NCBI RefSeq assembly: GCF_017792385.1
Contig: NZ_CP051230.1
Coordinates: 682,001 to 746,000, forward strand
DNA length: 64,000 bases
Source: Hyphomonas sp.
GTDB lineage: Bacteria > Pseudomonadota > Alphaproteobacteria > Caulobacterales > Hyphomonadaceae
Direction: 5' to 3'
The notes beneath the pieces were generated by a model. That model saw only the letters and a list, made by a program, of their open reading frames with translations, was not told where the DNA came from and did not search any database. The translations under genes and the position numbers were made by a program. Of this stretch, positions 23,296-32,181 are shown piece by piece; the stretch's first letter is position 1, and each line of letters opens with the position of its first letter.

Positions 23296-24324
23296 CTAAA
23301 GGTCGAAATTGATCATCTTGCGCATCACGAAGATGCCCATGGACATCATCACGGCACCAATGGTGAGGAACAGATGACCGGTATCGGTAGTGAACAGCTG
23401 CATGATATAGGCCGGGGTCGTCAGATAGACCAGGAACCCGACCACGAAGGGCAGCGCACCAATGATCATCGCGGAGGCTTTCGCCTCGGAAGACATTGCC
23501 TTCACCTTCTCCCGCATCATCTTGCGAGCCCGGATCACGCTGGACAGGTTTCCCAGCGCCTCGGACAGGTTACCGCCCGCCTTGGACTGGATCATCAGCA
23601 CGATCATGAAGAAGTTCACTTCCTGAAGGGGCACGCGCTTGTAGAATGTGCCCAGGGACCGCTCGAGCCCGGCGCCCATGGCGAGATTGTCCGACAGCAT
23701 GGCAAATTCGGTACGCAGCGGCTCAGGGGATTCGCGGGAAATGATCCGGACGCTTTCATTCAGCGGCAGGCCTGATTTCACGCCGCGCACGATGATGTCC
23801 AGCGCATCAGCAAACTGGTTGATCATCTTCTTGTTGCGGCCATTGGTGAGAAAGCCGAGCAGCACGCGCGGCAAGCCGAATGCGCCGACGAAGAACGCGC
23901 CGCCGACCAGCGCCGGACGGCTCTTGAACGAAATGCCGCTGATGACCAGCCCGTCAAAGCCCAGCACATAGACCAGACCGCCAAGCCCCATGCCGAGGAT
24001 CAGGGAGAAGATCCAGAAAGCCGAAACCGGAACGTCCAGCCCGGCCTGCGTCAGGCGCGCCTTGAGGTTCTGGGGCTGGATCGACTTGCGGCGCTCCTTG
24101 TCCTGCTTCCGCATGCTCTCCAGCATTTCCTGGGTTTTCTGGCGGCGCTTGGCGTTCTCGTCCATCACCTTTCCGCGCTTGCCGGCCCCTGTCCCACCGG
24201 ACCCGATGGCCTTGGCCCGCTTGCGCGCATTGTCGTTCTGCCCGCCGGTCAACGCCAGGCCAAGCCCGGCAATGGTCAGGAATGCCAGGCCGGCAATGAC
24301 ATAGATGATCATGTTCCCATCCAT
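23296..24324 (-). CDS. tadB: Tad pilus inner-membrane platform protein TadB (GspF-like)
   Basis: 342 residues. Membrane helices are near 5-25, 100-135 and the C-terminal 275-340; the T2SSF block is FADALDIIVRGVKSGLPLNESV (about 170-191). ATG 24324 lies 3 bases after the cpaF stop. TadB and TadC are paralogues that are thought to form a hetero-complex anchoring the pilus motor. Confidence 0.93.
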   Translation of the reverse strand: MDGNMIIYVIAGLAFLTIAGLGLALTGGQNDNARKRAKAIGSGGTGAGKRGKVMDENAKRRQKTQEMLESMRKQDKERRKSIQPQNLKARLTQAGLDVPVSAFWIFSLILGMGLGGLVYVLGFDGLVISGISFKSRPALVGGAFFVGAFGLPRVLLGFLTNGRNKKMINQFADALDIIVRGVKSGLPLNESVRIISRESPEPLRTEFAMLSDNLAMGAGLERSLGTFYKRVPLQEVNFFMIVLMIQSKAGGNLSEALGNLSSVIRARKMMREKVKAMSSEAKASAMIIGALPFVVGFLVYLTTPAYIMQLFTTDTGHLFLTIGAVMMSMGIFVMRKMINFDL

Positions 24325-24327
24325 GCA

Positions 24328-25833
24328 TCAGGCTCCCAGCGCATCCAGCGCAACCGCAAGGTCACGCTCGAGATTGTAATAGGACGCGCGCTCCCAGAAG
24401 CGCGGACGGCCAACGCCGGTGCCCCGGTGGACACCACGCACCTTGCCATCCTCGTCCTCGCCCTCGATTTCATATTTGAGCACGTCCTGAAGGACGATCG
24501 TGTCCCCTTCCAGGCCCATGACTTCCGTGATGTTCATGATGCGGCGCGACCCGTCGCGAAGGCGCGAAGCCTGCACAACGACATCGATGGAACCGACGAT
24601 CATCTCTCTGATCGTCTTTGCCGGCAGCGAGAAACCGCCCATCGTGATCATGGATTCGACACGGCTGAGGGCCTCGCGCGGGCTGTTGGCGTGCAGTGTG
24701 CCCATCGACCCGTCATGGCCCGTATTCATGGCCTGCAACAGGTCGAAGGCTTCCGGTCCACGCACCTCGCCCACGATGATCCGCTCCGGACGCATACGCA
24801 GACAGTTCTTCACCAGGTCCCGCATCGTGATCTCACCCGATCCCTCGATGTTCGGCGGGCGCGTCTCGAGACGGACAACGTGCGGCTGCTGCAGCTGCAA
24901 TTCGGCCGAGTCTTCGCAGGTGATGACCCGCTCGGTCGGATCGATGAATCCGGTCAGGCAGTTCAAAAGCGTCGTCTTCCCCGAACCCGTACCGCCGGAG
25001 ATCAGCACGTTGCAGCGCGAATGTCCGATGATGCGCAGGATGTCTGCGCCGGGTTCGGAAATCGACCCGAAGTTCACCAGGTCCTGAAGGCGCAGCTTAT
25101 CCTTCTTGAACTTACGAATGGTCAGTGTCGGACCATCAATCGCCAGGGGCGGCGCGATCACGTTCACACGAGACCCGTCCAGAAGGCGAGCGTCACAGAT
25201 CGGCGAGGAATCGTCTACCCGGCGTCCAACCTGGCTCACGATCCGCTGACAGATGTTCATCAGCTGCGCATTGTCGCGGAACCGGATATTGGTCCGTTCG
25301 ATCTTGCCGTTGACCTCGATATAGGTCGTGTCGGCGCCGTTCACCATGATATCCGCGATGTCGTCGCGCGCCAGCAGCGGCTCCAGCGGACCATAGCCCA
25401 GCACATCGTTGCAGATGTCGTCCAGCAGTTGCTCCTGCTCGGAGATCGACATCACCACATTCTTGATACTGATGATCTCCACGACGATGTCGCGGATCTC
25501 TTCGCGCGCGCTTTCGGCGTCCAGCTGCGCCAGCTGCGACAGGTCGATCGTGTCGATCAGCGCGTTGAAGATGGTCATCTTCGTCGCGTAGTACTGGTCA
25601 GATTGCTGAACCACCTTGCGGACGGGTTCCGGCTTGGCCTCCGGCGCCTGAACGCGCACAGGCTTGCCCCCTTCGGAAGGAGGTTTCGGTGCGCCCTTGA
25701 CCGGAACCGGATCCGGCACGGGCGGCTTCTTCGAGACAGGCTTCGGCTTCGGCGCAGGCGCGGCCGGCTTGGGGGCCGGCGCTGCCGGCGCGGCTACCGG
25801 ACTGCTGGAAGCGGATCGTTTTCCAAATGCCAT
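24328..25833 (-). CDS. cpaF: Tad pilus secretion ATPase CpaF/TadA
   Basis: 501 residues. A Pro/Ala/Lys-rich disordered N-terminus (1-75) precedes the conserved CpaF N-domain and the RecA-like ATPase with Walker A GGTGSGKTTLL (about 279-289), Asp/His boxes (DSAELQLQQPHVVRLETRPPN) and the Walker B-like RPERIIVGEVRGPEAFDLLQAM. The hexamer hydrolyses ATP in the cytoplasm to drive pilus assembly and, in Caulobacter, retraction. ATG 25833. It is located between cpaE and tadB with short gaps. Confidence 0.96.
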   Translation of the reverse strand: MAFGKRSASSSPVAAPAAPAPKPAAPAPKPKPVSKKPPVPDPVPVKGAPKPPSEGGKPVRVQAPEAKPEPVRKVVQQSDQYYATKMTIFNALIDTIDLSQLAQLDAESAREEIRDIVVEIISIKNVVMSISEQEQLLDDICNDVLGYGPLEPLLARDDIADIMVNGADTTYIEVNGKIERTNIRFRDNAQLMNICQRIVSQVGRRVDDSSPICDARLLDGSRVNVIAPPLAIDGPTLTIRKFKKDKLRLQDLVNFGSISEPGADILRIIGHSRCNVLISGGTGSGKTTLLNCLTGFIDPTERVITCEDSAELQLQQPHVVRLETRPPNIEGSGEITMRDLVKNCLRMRPERIIVGEVRGPEAFDLLQAMNTGHDGSMGTLHANSPREALSRVESMITMGGFSLPAKTIREMIVGSIDVVVQASRLRDGSRRIMNITEVMGLEGDTIVLQDVLKYEIEGEDEDGKVRGVHRGTGVGRPRFWERASYYNLERDLAVALDALGA

Positions 25834-25852
25834 TCAAGGGTCCCCCTATGGG

Positions 25853-27229
25853 TCACTTTCCCAGCAACTTCTTAAGGAACGACTTCTCCTGCGGAACGAT
25901 GGTGCGGCCGGTCAGGGTCGAGGCGAGATGATCGATTGCCTGCGACGATTTCGAGGTCGCATCGGTTTCGGAAATCATCTGGCCATTATTGGCTGCCGTA
26001 CCGAACAGTTCCGGATCAAAGGGAAGGATGATCTCCGGCTCCACCCCGATGGCCGCGGCAAAGTCCTTCACGGGAATCTCGGGTCGCTTCGGCACGCCGC
26101 TCATGTTCAGCACGAGGCGGGGCGGATGATCATTCGGGCGCTTGGCCTTCATCTGGTCAATCATGTTCTTGCCGTTGCGCAGGGAAGCCAGGTCCGGCTG
26201 GCACACAATGATGACCTCGTCGGACGCGACCAGCGTGTTCAGCATCCAGCTTGACCACATGTGTGGCAGGTCCAGAACGAGATACGGCACATTGCGCCGC
26301 GCGCCCTCGATGACGACCGAATACGCTTCGTCCGGAATGTCCATGATCTGGTTGATCGTGGCCGGCGCCGTGAACAGGGACAGGCGGTCGGTGGGCTTGG
26401 CGAGAAGCCGCTCGATCACGGCATCATCGGCCCGCTCCGGCGCCAGAAGCGCATCGGCCACGGTCTGCGGCGTTTCCTGATTGAAGTCGAGCGCGGTGGT
26501 CCCGAAGGACAGGTCGAGATCGACCAGGGTCGTGTTGACCTTCACATTCTCCGACAGGGCCCAGGCCAGATTGTGCGCAATGGTCGACGCCCCTACCCCG
26601 CCCTTGGCGCCCACAATGGAAATCTGCTTGCCGACGAACGGCGCATCCGGATTGATGAACAGATCGCCGATGGACCGGATGATCTGCAGCGGCTGGAAGG
26701 GCGGCACGAGGTATTCGCTGACGCCGCGCGCCATCAACTGGCGATACAGCATGATATCGTTCACCGCGCCAATCACCATCACCTTGACGGTCTCGTCGCA
26801 ATGCTCTGCCAGCGCGTCGATCTCCCTCAGCACCTGCGCCGCGGAATCCGAGGATTCAATCATCAACAGGTTCGGGGTCGGATTTTCGCTCATATAGGCG
26901 ATGGCCGCCGGAATACCGCCCGGAATGCACTCGATCGTCGCGCGGCCCATGCGGCGGTCGTGCGCGCAGACTTCCATCAGGCCGCGTGTTTCCTGGCGCT
27001 CATAGAACAGCTTGATCGAGATTGCGGGCAGCATTGCATCCCCGCCGGCTGGCTCTGCCGGACTGATCATGCCGGCATCATTGTCTGCCACCACACCATC
27101 CGGGGCGGCTTCGACATCCGCTTCACCAGCGGATTCCGCCTCGGCGGCCGGCCTCACAAGGTCAGCCAGCGGATCATCGGAAAAGACATCTTCGAAGTCT
27201 TCATCGAACAGTGCATTCTCGTTAGACAT
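25853..27229 (-). CDS. cpaE: Tad pilus localisation ATPase CpaE/TadZ
   Basis: 458 residues. An acidic N-terminus (1-65) is followed by a receiver-like domain without a clear phosphorylation site (about 70-190) and a MinD/ParA-type ATPase with the deviant Walker A VGAKGGVGASTIAHNLAW (about 206-223). In Caulobacter CpaE localises the pilus machine to the cell pole. ATG 27229, directly upstream of cpaF. Confidence 0.93.
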   Translation of the reverse strand: MSNENALFDEDFEDVFSDDPLADLVRPAAEAESAGEADVEAAPDGVVADNDAGMISPAEPAGGDAMLPAISIKLFYERQETRGLMEVCAHDRRMGRATIECIPGGIPAAIAYMSENPTPNLLMIESSDSAAQVLREIDALAEHCDETVKVMVIGAVNDIMLYRQLMARGVSEYLVPPFQPLQIIRSIGDLFINPDAPFVGKQISIVGAKGGVGASTIAHNLAWALSENVKVNTTLVDLDLSFGTTALDFNQETPQTVADALLAPERADDAVIERLLAKPTDRLSLFTAPATINQIMDIPDEAYSVVIEGARRNVPYLVLDLPHMWSSWMLNTLVASDEVIIVCQPDLASLRNGKNMIDQMKAKRPNDHPPRLVLNMSGVPKRPEIPVKDFAAAIGVEPEIILPFDPELFGTAANNGQMISETDATSKSSQAIDHLASTLTGRTIVPQEKSFLKKLLGK

Positions 27230-27255
27230 GATCTACCAAACCTCTCTCACCGGCC

Positions 27256-27966
27256 CTAATTGCCAACTGCCGTCGACACCGTGCCGGATTCATTTTCGCC
27301 CCGTTCCGCCCCGGTGACTTCACCCTTGCGGAACTTGTCGAGAATAGTTGCGCGGCGAACCGGATCACCCTGATCCAGGGACCGCTGTCCCAGCAGATCG
27401 CCGGGATCGGAAATCATGGCCGCCAGATTGGTGCGCACCGCGCAACCAAGCGTCGGCAGCTCATTGTTCGAGGACATGTCGCCCATATCGAGCGATGCCA
27501 GAGACGGACAATCGGGCGCAATCGCCTCATAGGACTGGAACGCCAGGATCAGGGGCTCGGACACGTCCGATTCTTCCCCATGCGTTCCGCCGGCGATTTC
27601 CTCATAGGCGACACCATTCTCCCAGGCGATCTCGCGCGCTTCAGCGGTCGCCTGCACGGCCAGTTGCGGGTTCGCGCTCGACATTGGCAGCGACATGATC
27701 AGCGGACCATGACCCACAGACCGGTAGTCGGCCACGAAGTTGCGGATCCGCGCCTTGTCGCTCAGGCTCAGCTGGCTGGCGGCAGGGTGAATGTCGATTT
27801 CCAGGAATTCAGTGCGCTTCGCCACACCGATCGGATTGCGGTCCAGCGGCGTGCCCTGAAGGTAGGCCTGCGGCACGGCCGTCGGCGCAGCGCTCGAACA
27901 GGCCGTGATCGTCAGGACTCCAACAGCCGCTGCGAGGGCGAGAGATGAAGTGGTCAGCTTGCTCAT
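27256..27966 (-). CDS. cpaD: Tad pilus assembly lipoprotein CpaD
   Basis: 236 residues from ATG 27966. The lipobox ITAC places the lipid on Cys23. The CpaD core includes FVADYRSVGHGPLIMSLP and the late FQSYEAIAPDCPSLASLDM..LPTLGCAVRTNLAAMI, with the conserved 'GCAVRTNLAAMISDP' element of the family. It is an outer-membrane accessory of the CpaC secretin. The frame extends upstream to 28020 into the cpaC 3' end, but the signal peptide fixes the start. Confidence 0.92.
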   Translation of the reverse strand: MSKLTTSSLALAAAVGVLTITACSSAAPTAVPQAYLQGTPLDRNPIGVAKRTEFLEIDIHPAASQLSLSDKARIRNFVADYRSVGHGPLIMSLPMSSANPQLAVQATAEAREIAWENGVAYEEIAGGTHGEESDVSEPLILAFQSYEAIAPDCPSLASLDMGDMSSNNELPTLGCAVRTNLAAMISDPGDLLGQRSLDQGDPVRRATILDKFRKGEVTGAERGENESGTVSTAVGN

Positions 27967-27976
27967 GATCCGTCCC

Positions 27977-29542
27977 CTATTCCTCGATAAAGCCGACAGG
28001 TGCGCGATAGTCTTCCGCATCCACCTTGGCGCCGTTCTTGCCGTATTGTTCGTTCAGCTTGCCGAAGAAGATCGTCTTCGCATCCGAGGCATTGGCAAAG
28101 CCCTCTGCCGGCGTGCGCAGCTGGTCCTTCGATGTCGGATCGACCAGGTAGGGTGTCACGATCACGACCAGTTCCGTCTCTTCTTGCACAAAGTCGCGAG
28201 ACTGGAACAGCGCGCCCAGGATCGGCAGCTTCTTCAGGCCCGGCACCTGGTCCAGCGTCTGGCGGGACCGGGTCTGGATCAGGCCCGCCATCATCATGGA
28301 GCCGCCCGAGGGAAGTTCGATGGTCGACTCGGCCCGCCGCACCGACAGGGCCGGCAGGGTCGCACCCTCGACGGTGATGACATTGCCCTCGTCATCGATC
28401 GTGGTGGAACTCGTGCCCTGATAGGCGCCTTCGGAGGTCAGTTCGGAAACCTCGGTCGACACTTTCAGCGAAATCCGCCCTTCCGACAGCACAACCGGAG
28501 TGAAGCCGAGCCCCACACCATAGGGTTTGAACTCCACCGTGATGCGGCCATTATTGTCCTGGCCAACCGGAACGGGGAATTCACCGCCCGCAAGGAATTG
28601 CGCGCTCTCGCCGGAGATCGCGACAATGTTCGGTTCAGCCAGCGTACGGACAATACCAATCCGCTCAAGGGCGTTGATGTCCGCGCCGATGCTCGATTGA
28701 AGGTCTGTGCCGACATAATTCTGATAGCCGATCGTGCCGCCAAACCCGCCAAGGCTCTGGCCCTGCACCGGGAAGCTCAGCGAGCTGCCGACATCGGCGT
28801 TCAGGGAATATGGCAGGCCGGGCGCGAGTGTCGTCGTGCCGGCATCGACCACAACGCCGGTGCCATTGTCGACGAACAGCTGGCGCTCGACCAGGGCGGC
28901 CAGATCACCAAAGCCGGGCGATCCGGTCAGATTGATGCCCAGCTGCTTGACCGCATTGCGCTGCATCTCGACGATACGGACTTCCAGCAGGACCTGGTCC
29001 TTCGCCGCAATGTTCATCATGTTGATGACCTGCGTGTCGTCCCCTGCCCGGACATAGGCCGAAACAAGGCGCTCAACAGCGTCCGCCGCAGAGAGACTGT
29101 CCGCCGTTCCCGTCAGAACGACATTTCCATTCACGCTTTCGATCCGGGCACGGGCATTCGGCACGTGGCGCGCAATCAGCTGCTGCAGCGCCGCCATGTC
29201 CATTTCGACATCGATTTCCAGGTTCAGGATCTGGTTCCCGGCACGATCGAAGACAAACGCATTTGTCTGGCCGAAGCTGACCCCCCGGAAGATGATGCGC
29301 TTGGCCGTCTGGACCACCGCATCAGCGATCTCGGGATTGGTGATCACCACGTCTGCCGCTGGCGTGTCGAGTTCGACCACCATCGACTTGTTGACGTTGA
29401 TCGTGACCTGTTCGCTATAGGCTGACTCGCCGGGATGCGTGATCCGGGCCCCGATCGTGTCCGGCGCAGCCAGCGCGGCAGGCGCGGCGGACAGAGCTGT
29501 GGACAGGGCCAGAAGGCCCGGAAGAATGTGCGACGTCTTCAT
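27977..29542 (-). CDS. cpaC: Tad pilus secretin CpaC/RcpA
   Basis: 521 residues from ATG 29542, with a signal peptide (1-26). A pilus-assembly N-terminal domain (about 35-115, ITNPEIADAVVQT.. GVSFGQTNAFVFD) is followed by a BON-like segment (about 120-185) and the secretin domain (about 290-500; e.g. ELPSGGSMMMAGLIQ and VVIVTPYLVDP). It forms the outer-membrane channel for the Flp pilus. It is two bases downstream of cpaB, so coupled. TTG 29548 is a poorer start. Confidence 0.95.
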   Translation of the reverse strand: MKTSHILPGLLALSTALSAAPAALAAPDTIGARITHPGESAYSEQVTINVNKSMVVELDTPAADVVITNPEIADAVVQTAKRIIFRGVSFGQTNAFVFDRAGNQILNLEIDVEMDMAALQQLIARHVPNARARIESVNGNVVLTGTADSLSAADAVERLVSAYVRAGDDTQVINMMNIAAKDQVLLEVRIVEMQRNAVKQLGINLTGSPGFGDLAALVERQLFVDNGTGVVVDAGTTTLAPGLPYSLNADVGSSLSFPVQGQSLGGFGGTIGYQNYVGTDLQSSIGADINALERIGIVRTLAEPNIVAISGESAQFLAGGEFPVPVGQDNNGRITVEFKPYGVGLGFTPVVLSEGRISLKVSTEVSELTSEGAYQGTSSTTIDDEGNVITVEGATLPALSVRRAESTIELPSGGSMMMAGLIQTRSRQTLDQVPGLKKLPILGALFQSRDFVQEETELVVIVTPYLVDPTSKDQLRTPAEGFANASDAKTIFFGKLNEQYGKNGAKVDAEDYRAPVGFIEE

Positions 29543-29544
29543 AC

Positions 29545-30384
29545 TCAACTTCCCCCCACACCGGCAGTCGATTGCTTGCCGCTGCGATAGACCTGGATGC
29601 CGCCATTGTTGCTGCCGCCATTCTCGAGCAGATCGATCCGGGCGTCGCGATCAAACGTATCACCGACATCCGACCAGGGACGCAGCGCCAGCATCAGCTC
29701 GCCCTTGCGCTGGGCCATGGCGATCAGTTCAGCTTCCTTGCTGTCAACTTCCAGCGTGGCGGTATTGCCCACTTGTGCGGCGCCATCGCCCTCCTCGGTG
29801 AGGTACACCTGGTCAATCGCCAGAACGCGCACATTCTGCAGGATGGTGCTGGTGGCAGTCTTGTCGACCATCGCATCACCCGTCTGCACAGTGACTTCAT
29901 AGGTCAGGATCACGTCGACACGGTCATTCGGCAGGATGAAGCCACCGGAGGCTGACTCGGTTGAAATCTCTACCGATATGGCGCGCATGCCCGGCTCGAT
30001 CAGCGCCGCCATCGTGCCGGTGTCGCCCTTCTTGACCAGCTTGCGCGGATGAATCGGTTCGTTCTGGAAGATCGGCACGCGCACGACGCTGCCGGCCACA
30101 AGTTCGATCGCATCCGGGGAGTCTTCATCTGTGTGAAACCCCGGCACGATGCTGTTCTCGGGCCAGTTGGCCCATTTAAGGTCATCCACGGAAACATAGT
30201 CGCCGATTGACAGGTCGCGCTGCGCGACGAGCACCTTGATCTCGGTGATCTCCATATGCTCGATCACCGTCGTCGGCTGCGCCGGTGCGGACGGACCCTG
30301 CTGGGCCAGGTTCCGGACCAGGAATGCCGCCGCGATGGCGGCAATGGCAGCTCCGATCAGGATGATTAGACGAATTGGCGACAT
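29545..30384 (-). CDS. cpaB: Flp pilus assembly protein CpaB/RcpC
   Basis: 279 residues. An N-terminal membrane segment (5-25) is followed by a SAF domain (about 50-115: VLVAQRDLSIGDYVSVDDLKW) and the RcpC/CpaB domain (about 120-265: ISTESASGGFILPNDRVDVILTYE). It is a periplasmic, membrane-anchored component that contacts the secretin. ATG 30384. It lies 100 bases downstream of cpaA, with a T-rich leader between them. Confidence 0.93.
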   Translation of the reverse strand: MSPIRLIILIGAAIAAIAAAFLVRNLAQQGPSAPAQPTTVIEHMEITEIKVLVAQRDLSIGDYVSVDDLKWANWPENSIVPGFHTDEDSPDAIELVAGSVVRVPIFQNEPIHPRKLVKKGDTGTMAALIEPGMRAISVEISTESASGGFILPNDRVDVILTYEVTVQTGDAMVDKTATSTILQNVRVLAIDQVYLTEEGDGAAQVGNTATLEVDSKEAELIAMAQRKGELMLALRPWSDVGDTFDRDARIDLLENGGSNNGGIQVYRSGKQSTAGVGGS

Positions 30385-30484
30385 GAGGCCCCACTCCTCC
30401 GGAAATACGACACCTCGGAAAATCGTGTTCGACTCAGCGATGTCCGATCAGGGATGACAATTTCATATGCTGCCTAAAGCATCG

Positions 30485-31000
30485 TTAACCGAAATTGCTG
30501 ATCCGGCTTAATACTTCGGCAAGAAACGGCGACTGGGCTCCGGCGGCAAACGCGCCCGCGGCGATGGCCACGCCATAGGGAACGCCGGCCTTCTCCTCGA
30601 ACGGGGCCCGGATGGCACCCGGCACCGCCTCGGCGGGCATCGTCATGCGCACAAGGATGATGATCACGGCGCAGGCGCCACCGGCTACGGCCATTGTGAA
30701 CAGGAAGGTGATGCTGGCTGACGGCCCGACCCACAACATCACCGCCGGGATCATCTTTGCGTCCCCTCCCCCGAAAATGTTGAAGGCGAACAGGCCGAAC
30801 GCGATCAGCAGCGCACAGGCCGCCGCGATGACATGCCCCCCGATGATTTCCAGCGGAACACCGGACACGGCGGCTGCCGGCACAAAGAGCAGTGCCAGCG
30901 TCAGGTTCAGCCAGTTCGGAATGGTCAGCCGGTTCACATCGTGCAACGCAGCGAATACGCACAGGGCCAGGAACAGGCCGGCGAGCAGGGACAAGATCAT
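30485..31000 (-). CDS. cpaA: Prepilin peptidase CpaA/TadV (A24 family)
   Basis: 171 residues, the short Tad-type form lacking the methylase domain. Two catalytic Asp motifs are visible: AALHDVNRLTIPNW near residue 20 and the FxGxxDAKM motif as FGGGDAKM (about 74-81). It is an inner-membrane protease that cuts the leader of Flp pilin and TadE/F-like pseudopilins. The longer alternative frame on this strand is a shadow. A hairpin terminator lies between this gene and flp, so cpaA may be transcribed partly by read-through. Confidence 0.92.
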   Translation of the reverse strand: MILSLLAGLFLALCVFAALHDVNRLTIPNWLNLTLALLFVPAAAVSGVPLEIIGGHVIAAACALLIAFGLFAFNIFGGGDAKMIPAVMLWVGPSASITFLFTMAVAGGACAVIIILVRMTMPAEAVPGAIRAPFEEKAGVPYGVAIAAGAFAAGAQSPFLAEVLSRISNFG

Positions 31001-31085
31001 GGATACGTCCTTCAGGTCGGTTTTCGCGGGCCAACCTGCCCCAAAAGACTGAAGGAAGTTTTTAAACGCGCCGCCCCAAACGAAA

Positions 31086-31114
31086 GAGGCCGCCTGGTTT
31101 GCCCAGGCGGCCTC
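31086..31114 (-). terminator. Hairpin terminator downstream of the flp pilin gene
   Basis: GAGGCCGCCTGG and CCAGGCGGCCTC form a perfect 12-bp stem with a 5-base loop. On the minus strand it is followed by a T-rich tail (TTTCGTTT). It lies 31 bases after the flp stop, which fits high pilin expression with limited read-through into cpaA. Confidence 0.75.
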
Positions 31115-31144
31115 ATTGCTAAAGTCTAGGCTTGTAGCCTGAAC

Positions 31145-31306
31145 TTAGGCGCCGTTCATCGACGTAGCGACGTTCTGGAACTTGTCGTTCACAGACTTAC
31201 CAAGGGCGGTAGCACCACCGATGATAGCAACAGCGATCAGAGCAGCGATCAGGCCGTATTCAATAGCCGTGGCGCCAGACTCGTCTTTCAGAAAACGTGC
31301 AAACAT
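31145..31306 (-). CDS. pilA: Flp/Fap-type major pilin (type IVb)
   Basis: 53 residues, ATG 31306 to TAA 31145. Sequence features: a short charged leader (MFARFLKDESG), then the Flp motif with the processing site Gly11|Ala12 and Glu16-Tyr17 (ATAIEYGLIAALIAVA), a 20-residue hydrophobic helix and a polar end. CpaA removes the leader and the mature pilin polymerises into Flp pili. Its position upstream of cpaA and the private terminator match other tad loci. Confidence 0.95.
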   Translation of the reverse strand: MFARFLKDESGATAIEYGLIAALIAVAIIGGATALGKSVNDKFQNVATSMNGA

Positions 31307-31611
31307 TGGAAACTCCCATCATGCAATTGTTTTTGCCCCGGCAAAATCCTCTACCCGGAACATGATGGAACCTACCCAATCATTCTCAACATCACATGAA
31401 AGAAAAGAGAAAATCCATGAAGGCGGGTGAGGGATTTGTTTACCATCTGTATGCCCGCAAAATCAGGCGTTCAGGTGATTCGGTCCCATGGCCCCTTCCC
31501 TATTATAAAGACCAGTCTGTGTAAAATGCCGTGCAGGGGTAACCCGGTTAGGAAACGCGCAACCTTCTTCAGGGAAAGTGCCGATGCTGATTGATCCTTG
31601 GAGCCAGCCTG
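31307..31611. promoter_or_regulatory. Divergent promoter region between flp and the secretin N-domain gene
   Basis: This 305-bp gap holds no gene. Its left half is AT-rich for this genome and must carry the flp promoter. The right half contains TATTATAAAG (31500-31509), a plausible -10 for the rightward genes. I looked for GG-N10-GC sigma-54 and TTAA-N7-TTAA CtrA sites and found none that match well. Confidence 0.45.
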
Positions 31612-32055
31612 ATGAACCTGTTCGCGAAGTTCTGCGCCCTGCCGGCGATTGCGGCAACCCTGTCCCAGGCAGCCCTTGCCGGACCGATTTCCGTCGAGCT
31701 CAACAAGACAATTCCGCTGCACCTGCGCAGCGAGGCGGCCAGCATCGTGCTCGGCAATCCGGCAATTGCGGACGTCTCCGTTCATGATGACCAGCTCCTT
31801 TTCCTGACCGGAAAGTCCTTCGGCACGACCAATCTGCTGGTCTTTGACAAGTCCGGCCGTCAGATCTTCTCGTCCGACATTGTCGTGACAGCGGATGAAG
31901 CAAACCTGGTCACCGTCAACCGGTCTGGATCCAGCTTTACCTATGACTGTGCGCCGACCTGCCGCCCCACCCTGAATCCGGGTGACAATCCGGGCCATTT
32001 CGACCAGCAGCTCCAGCAGCAGCAGGGTGTGCGCGAAACAACCGACACACGCTAG
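31612..32055 (+). CDS. Stand-alone pilus-assembly N-terminal domain protein (secretin N-domain without secretin)
   Basis: 147 residues. A signal peptide (1-23, ending in AALAG) is followed by a complete copy of the domain that opens CpaC (about 28-105: LHLRSEAASIVLGNPAIADVSV.. GKSFGTTNLLVFDKSG). Then come two cysteines in CAPTC, which could form a disulfide, and a Gln-rich tail (FDQQLQQQQ). No secretin domain follows; the stop is clean. A periplasmic partner or regulator of the Flp secretin is inferred. ATG 31612 has GGAG upstream. It is divergent from flp and followed by two TadE/G-like genes. Confidence 0.85.
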   Translation: MNLFAKFCALPAIAATLSQAALAGPISVELNKTIPLHLRSEAASIVLGNPAIADVSVHDDQLLFLTGKSFGTTNLLVFDKSGRQIFSSDIVVTADEANLVTVNRSGSSFTYDCAPTCRPTLNPGDNPGHFDQQLQQQQGVRETTDTR

Positions 32056-32181
32056 ACGCGCAGAAACCGCGCCCCGGCGCGGTCCAGACGCCGAAATCGA
32101 TAAAATTCAACATATCGCTGCAACGGCATGACAACCCAGATCCGCTAGGGTGACCCTCTACTCATGAGGGTGGTTTGGGTC

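Noticed and set aside
24427..25875. 482-residue plus-strand open frame opposite cpaF
   Set aside because: Low-complexity Arg/Leu/His-rich translation and full overlap with the clear CpaF ATPase show it is a shadow.
31330..31380. Sigma-54 promoter for flp (GG-N10-GC)
   Set aside because: The best candidate on the minus strand has N11 between the GG and GC doublets, which does not fit the strict spacing.
31439..31446. TTTACCAT as a CtrA half-site (TTAACCAT) upstream of the pilus genes
   Set aside because: One mismatch in an 8-mer and no second half-site at the expected spacing; too weak to claim.
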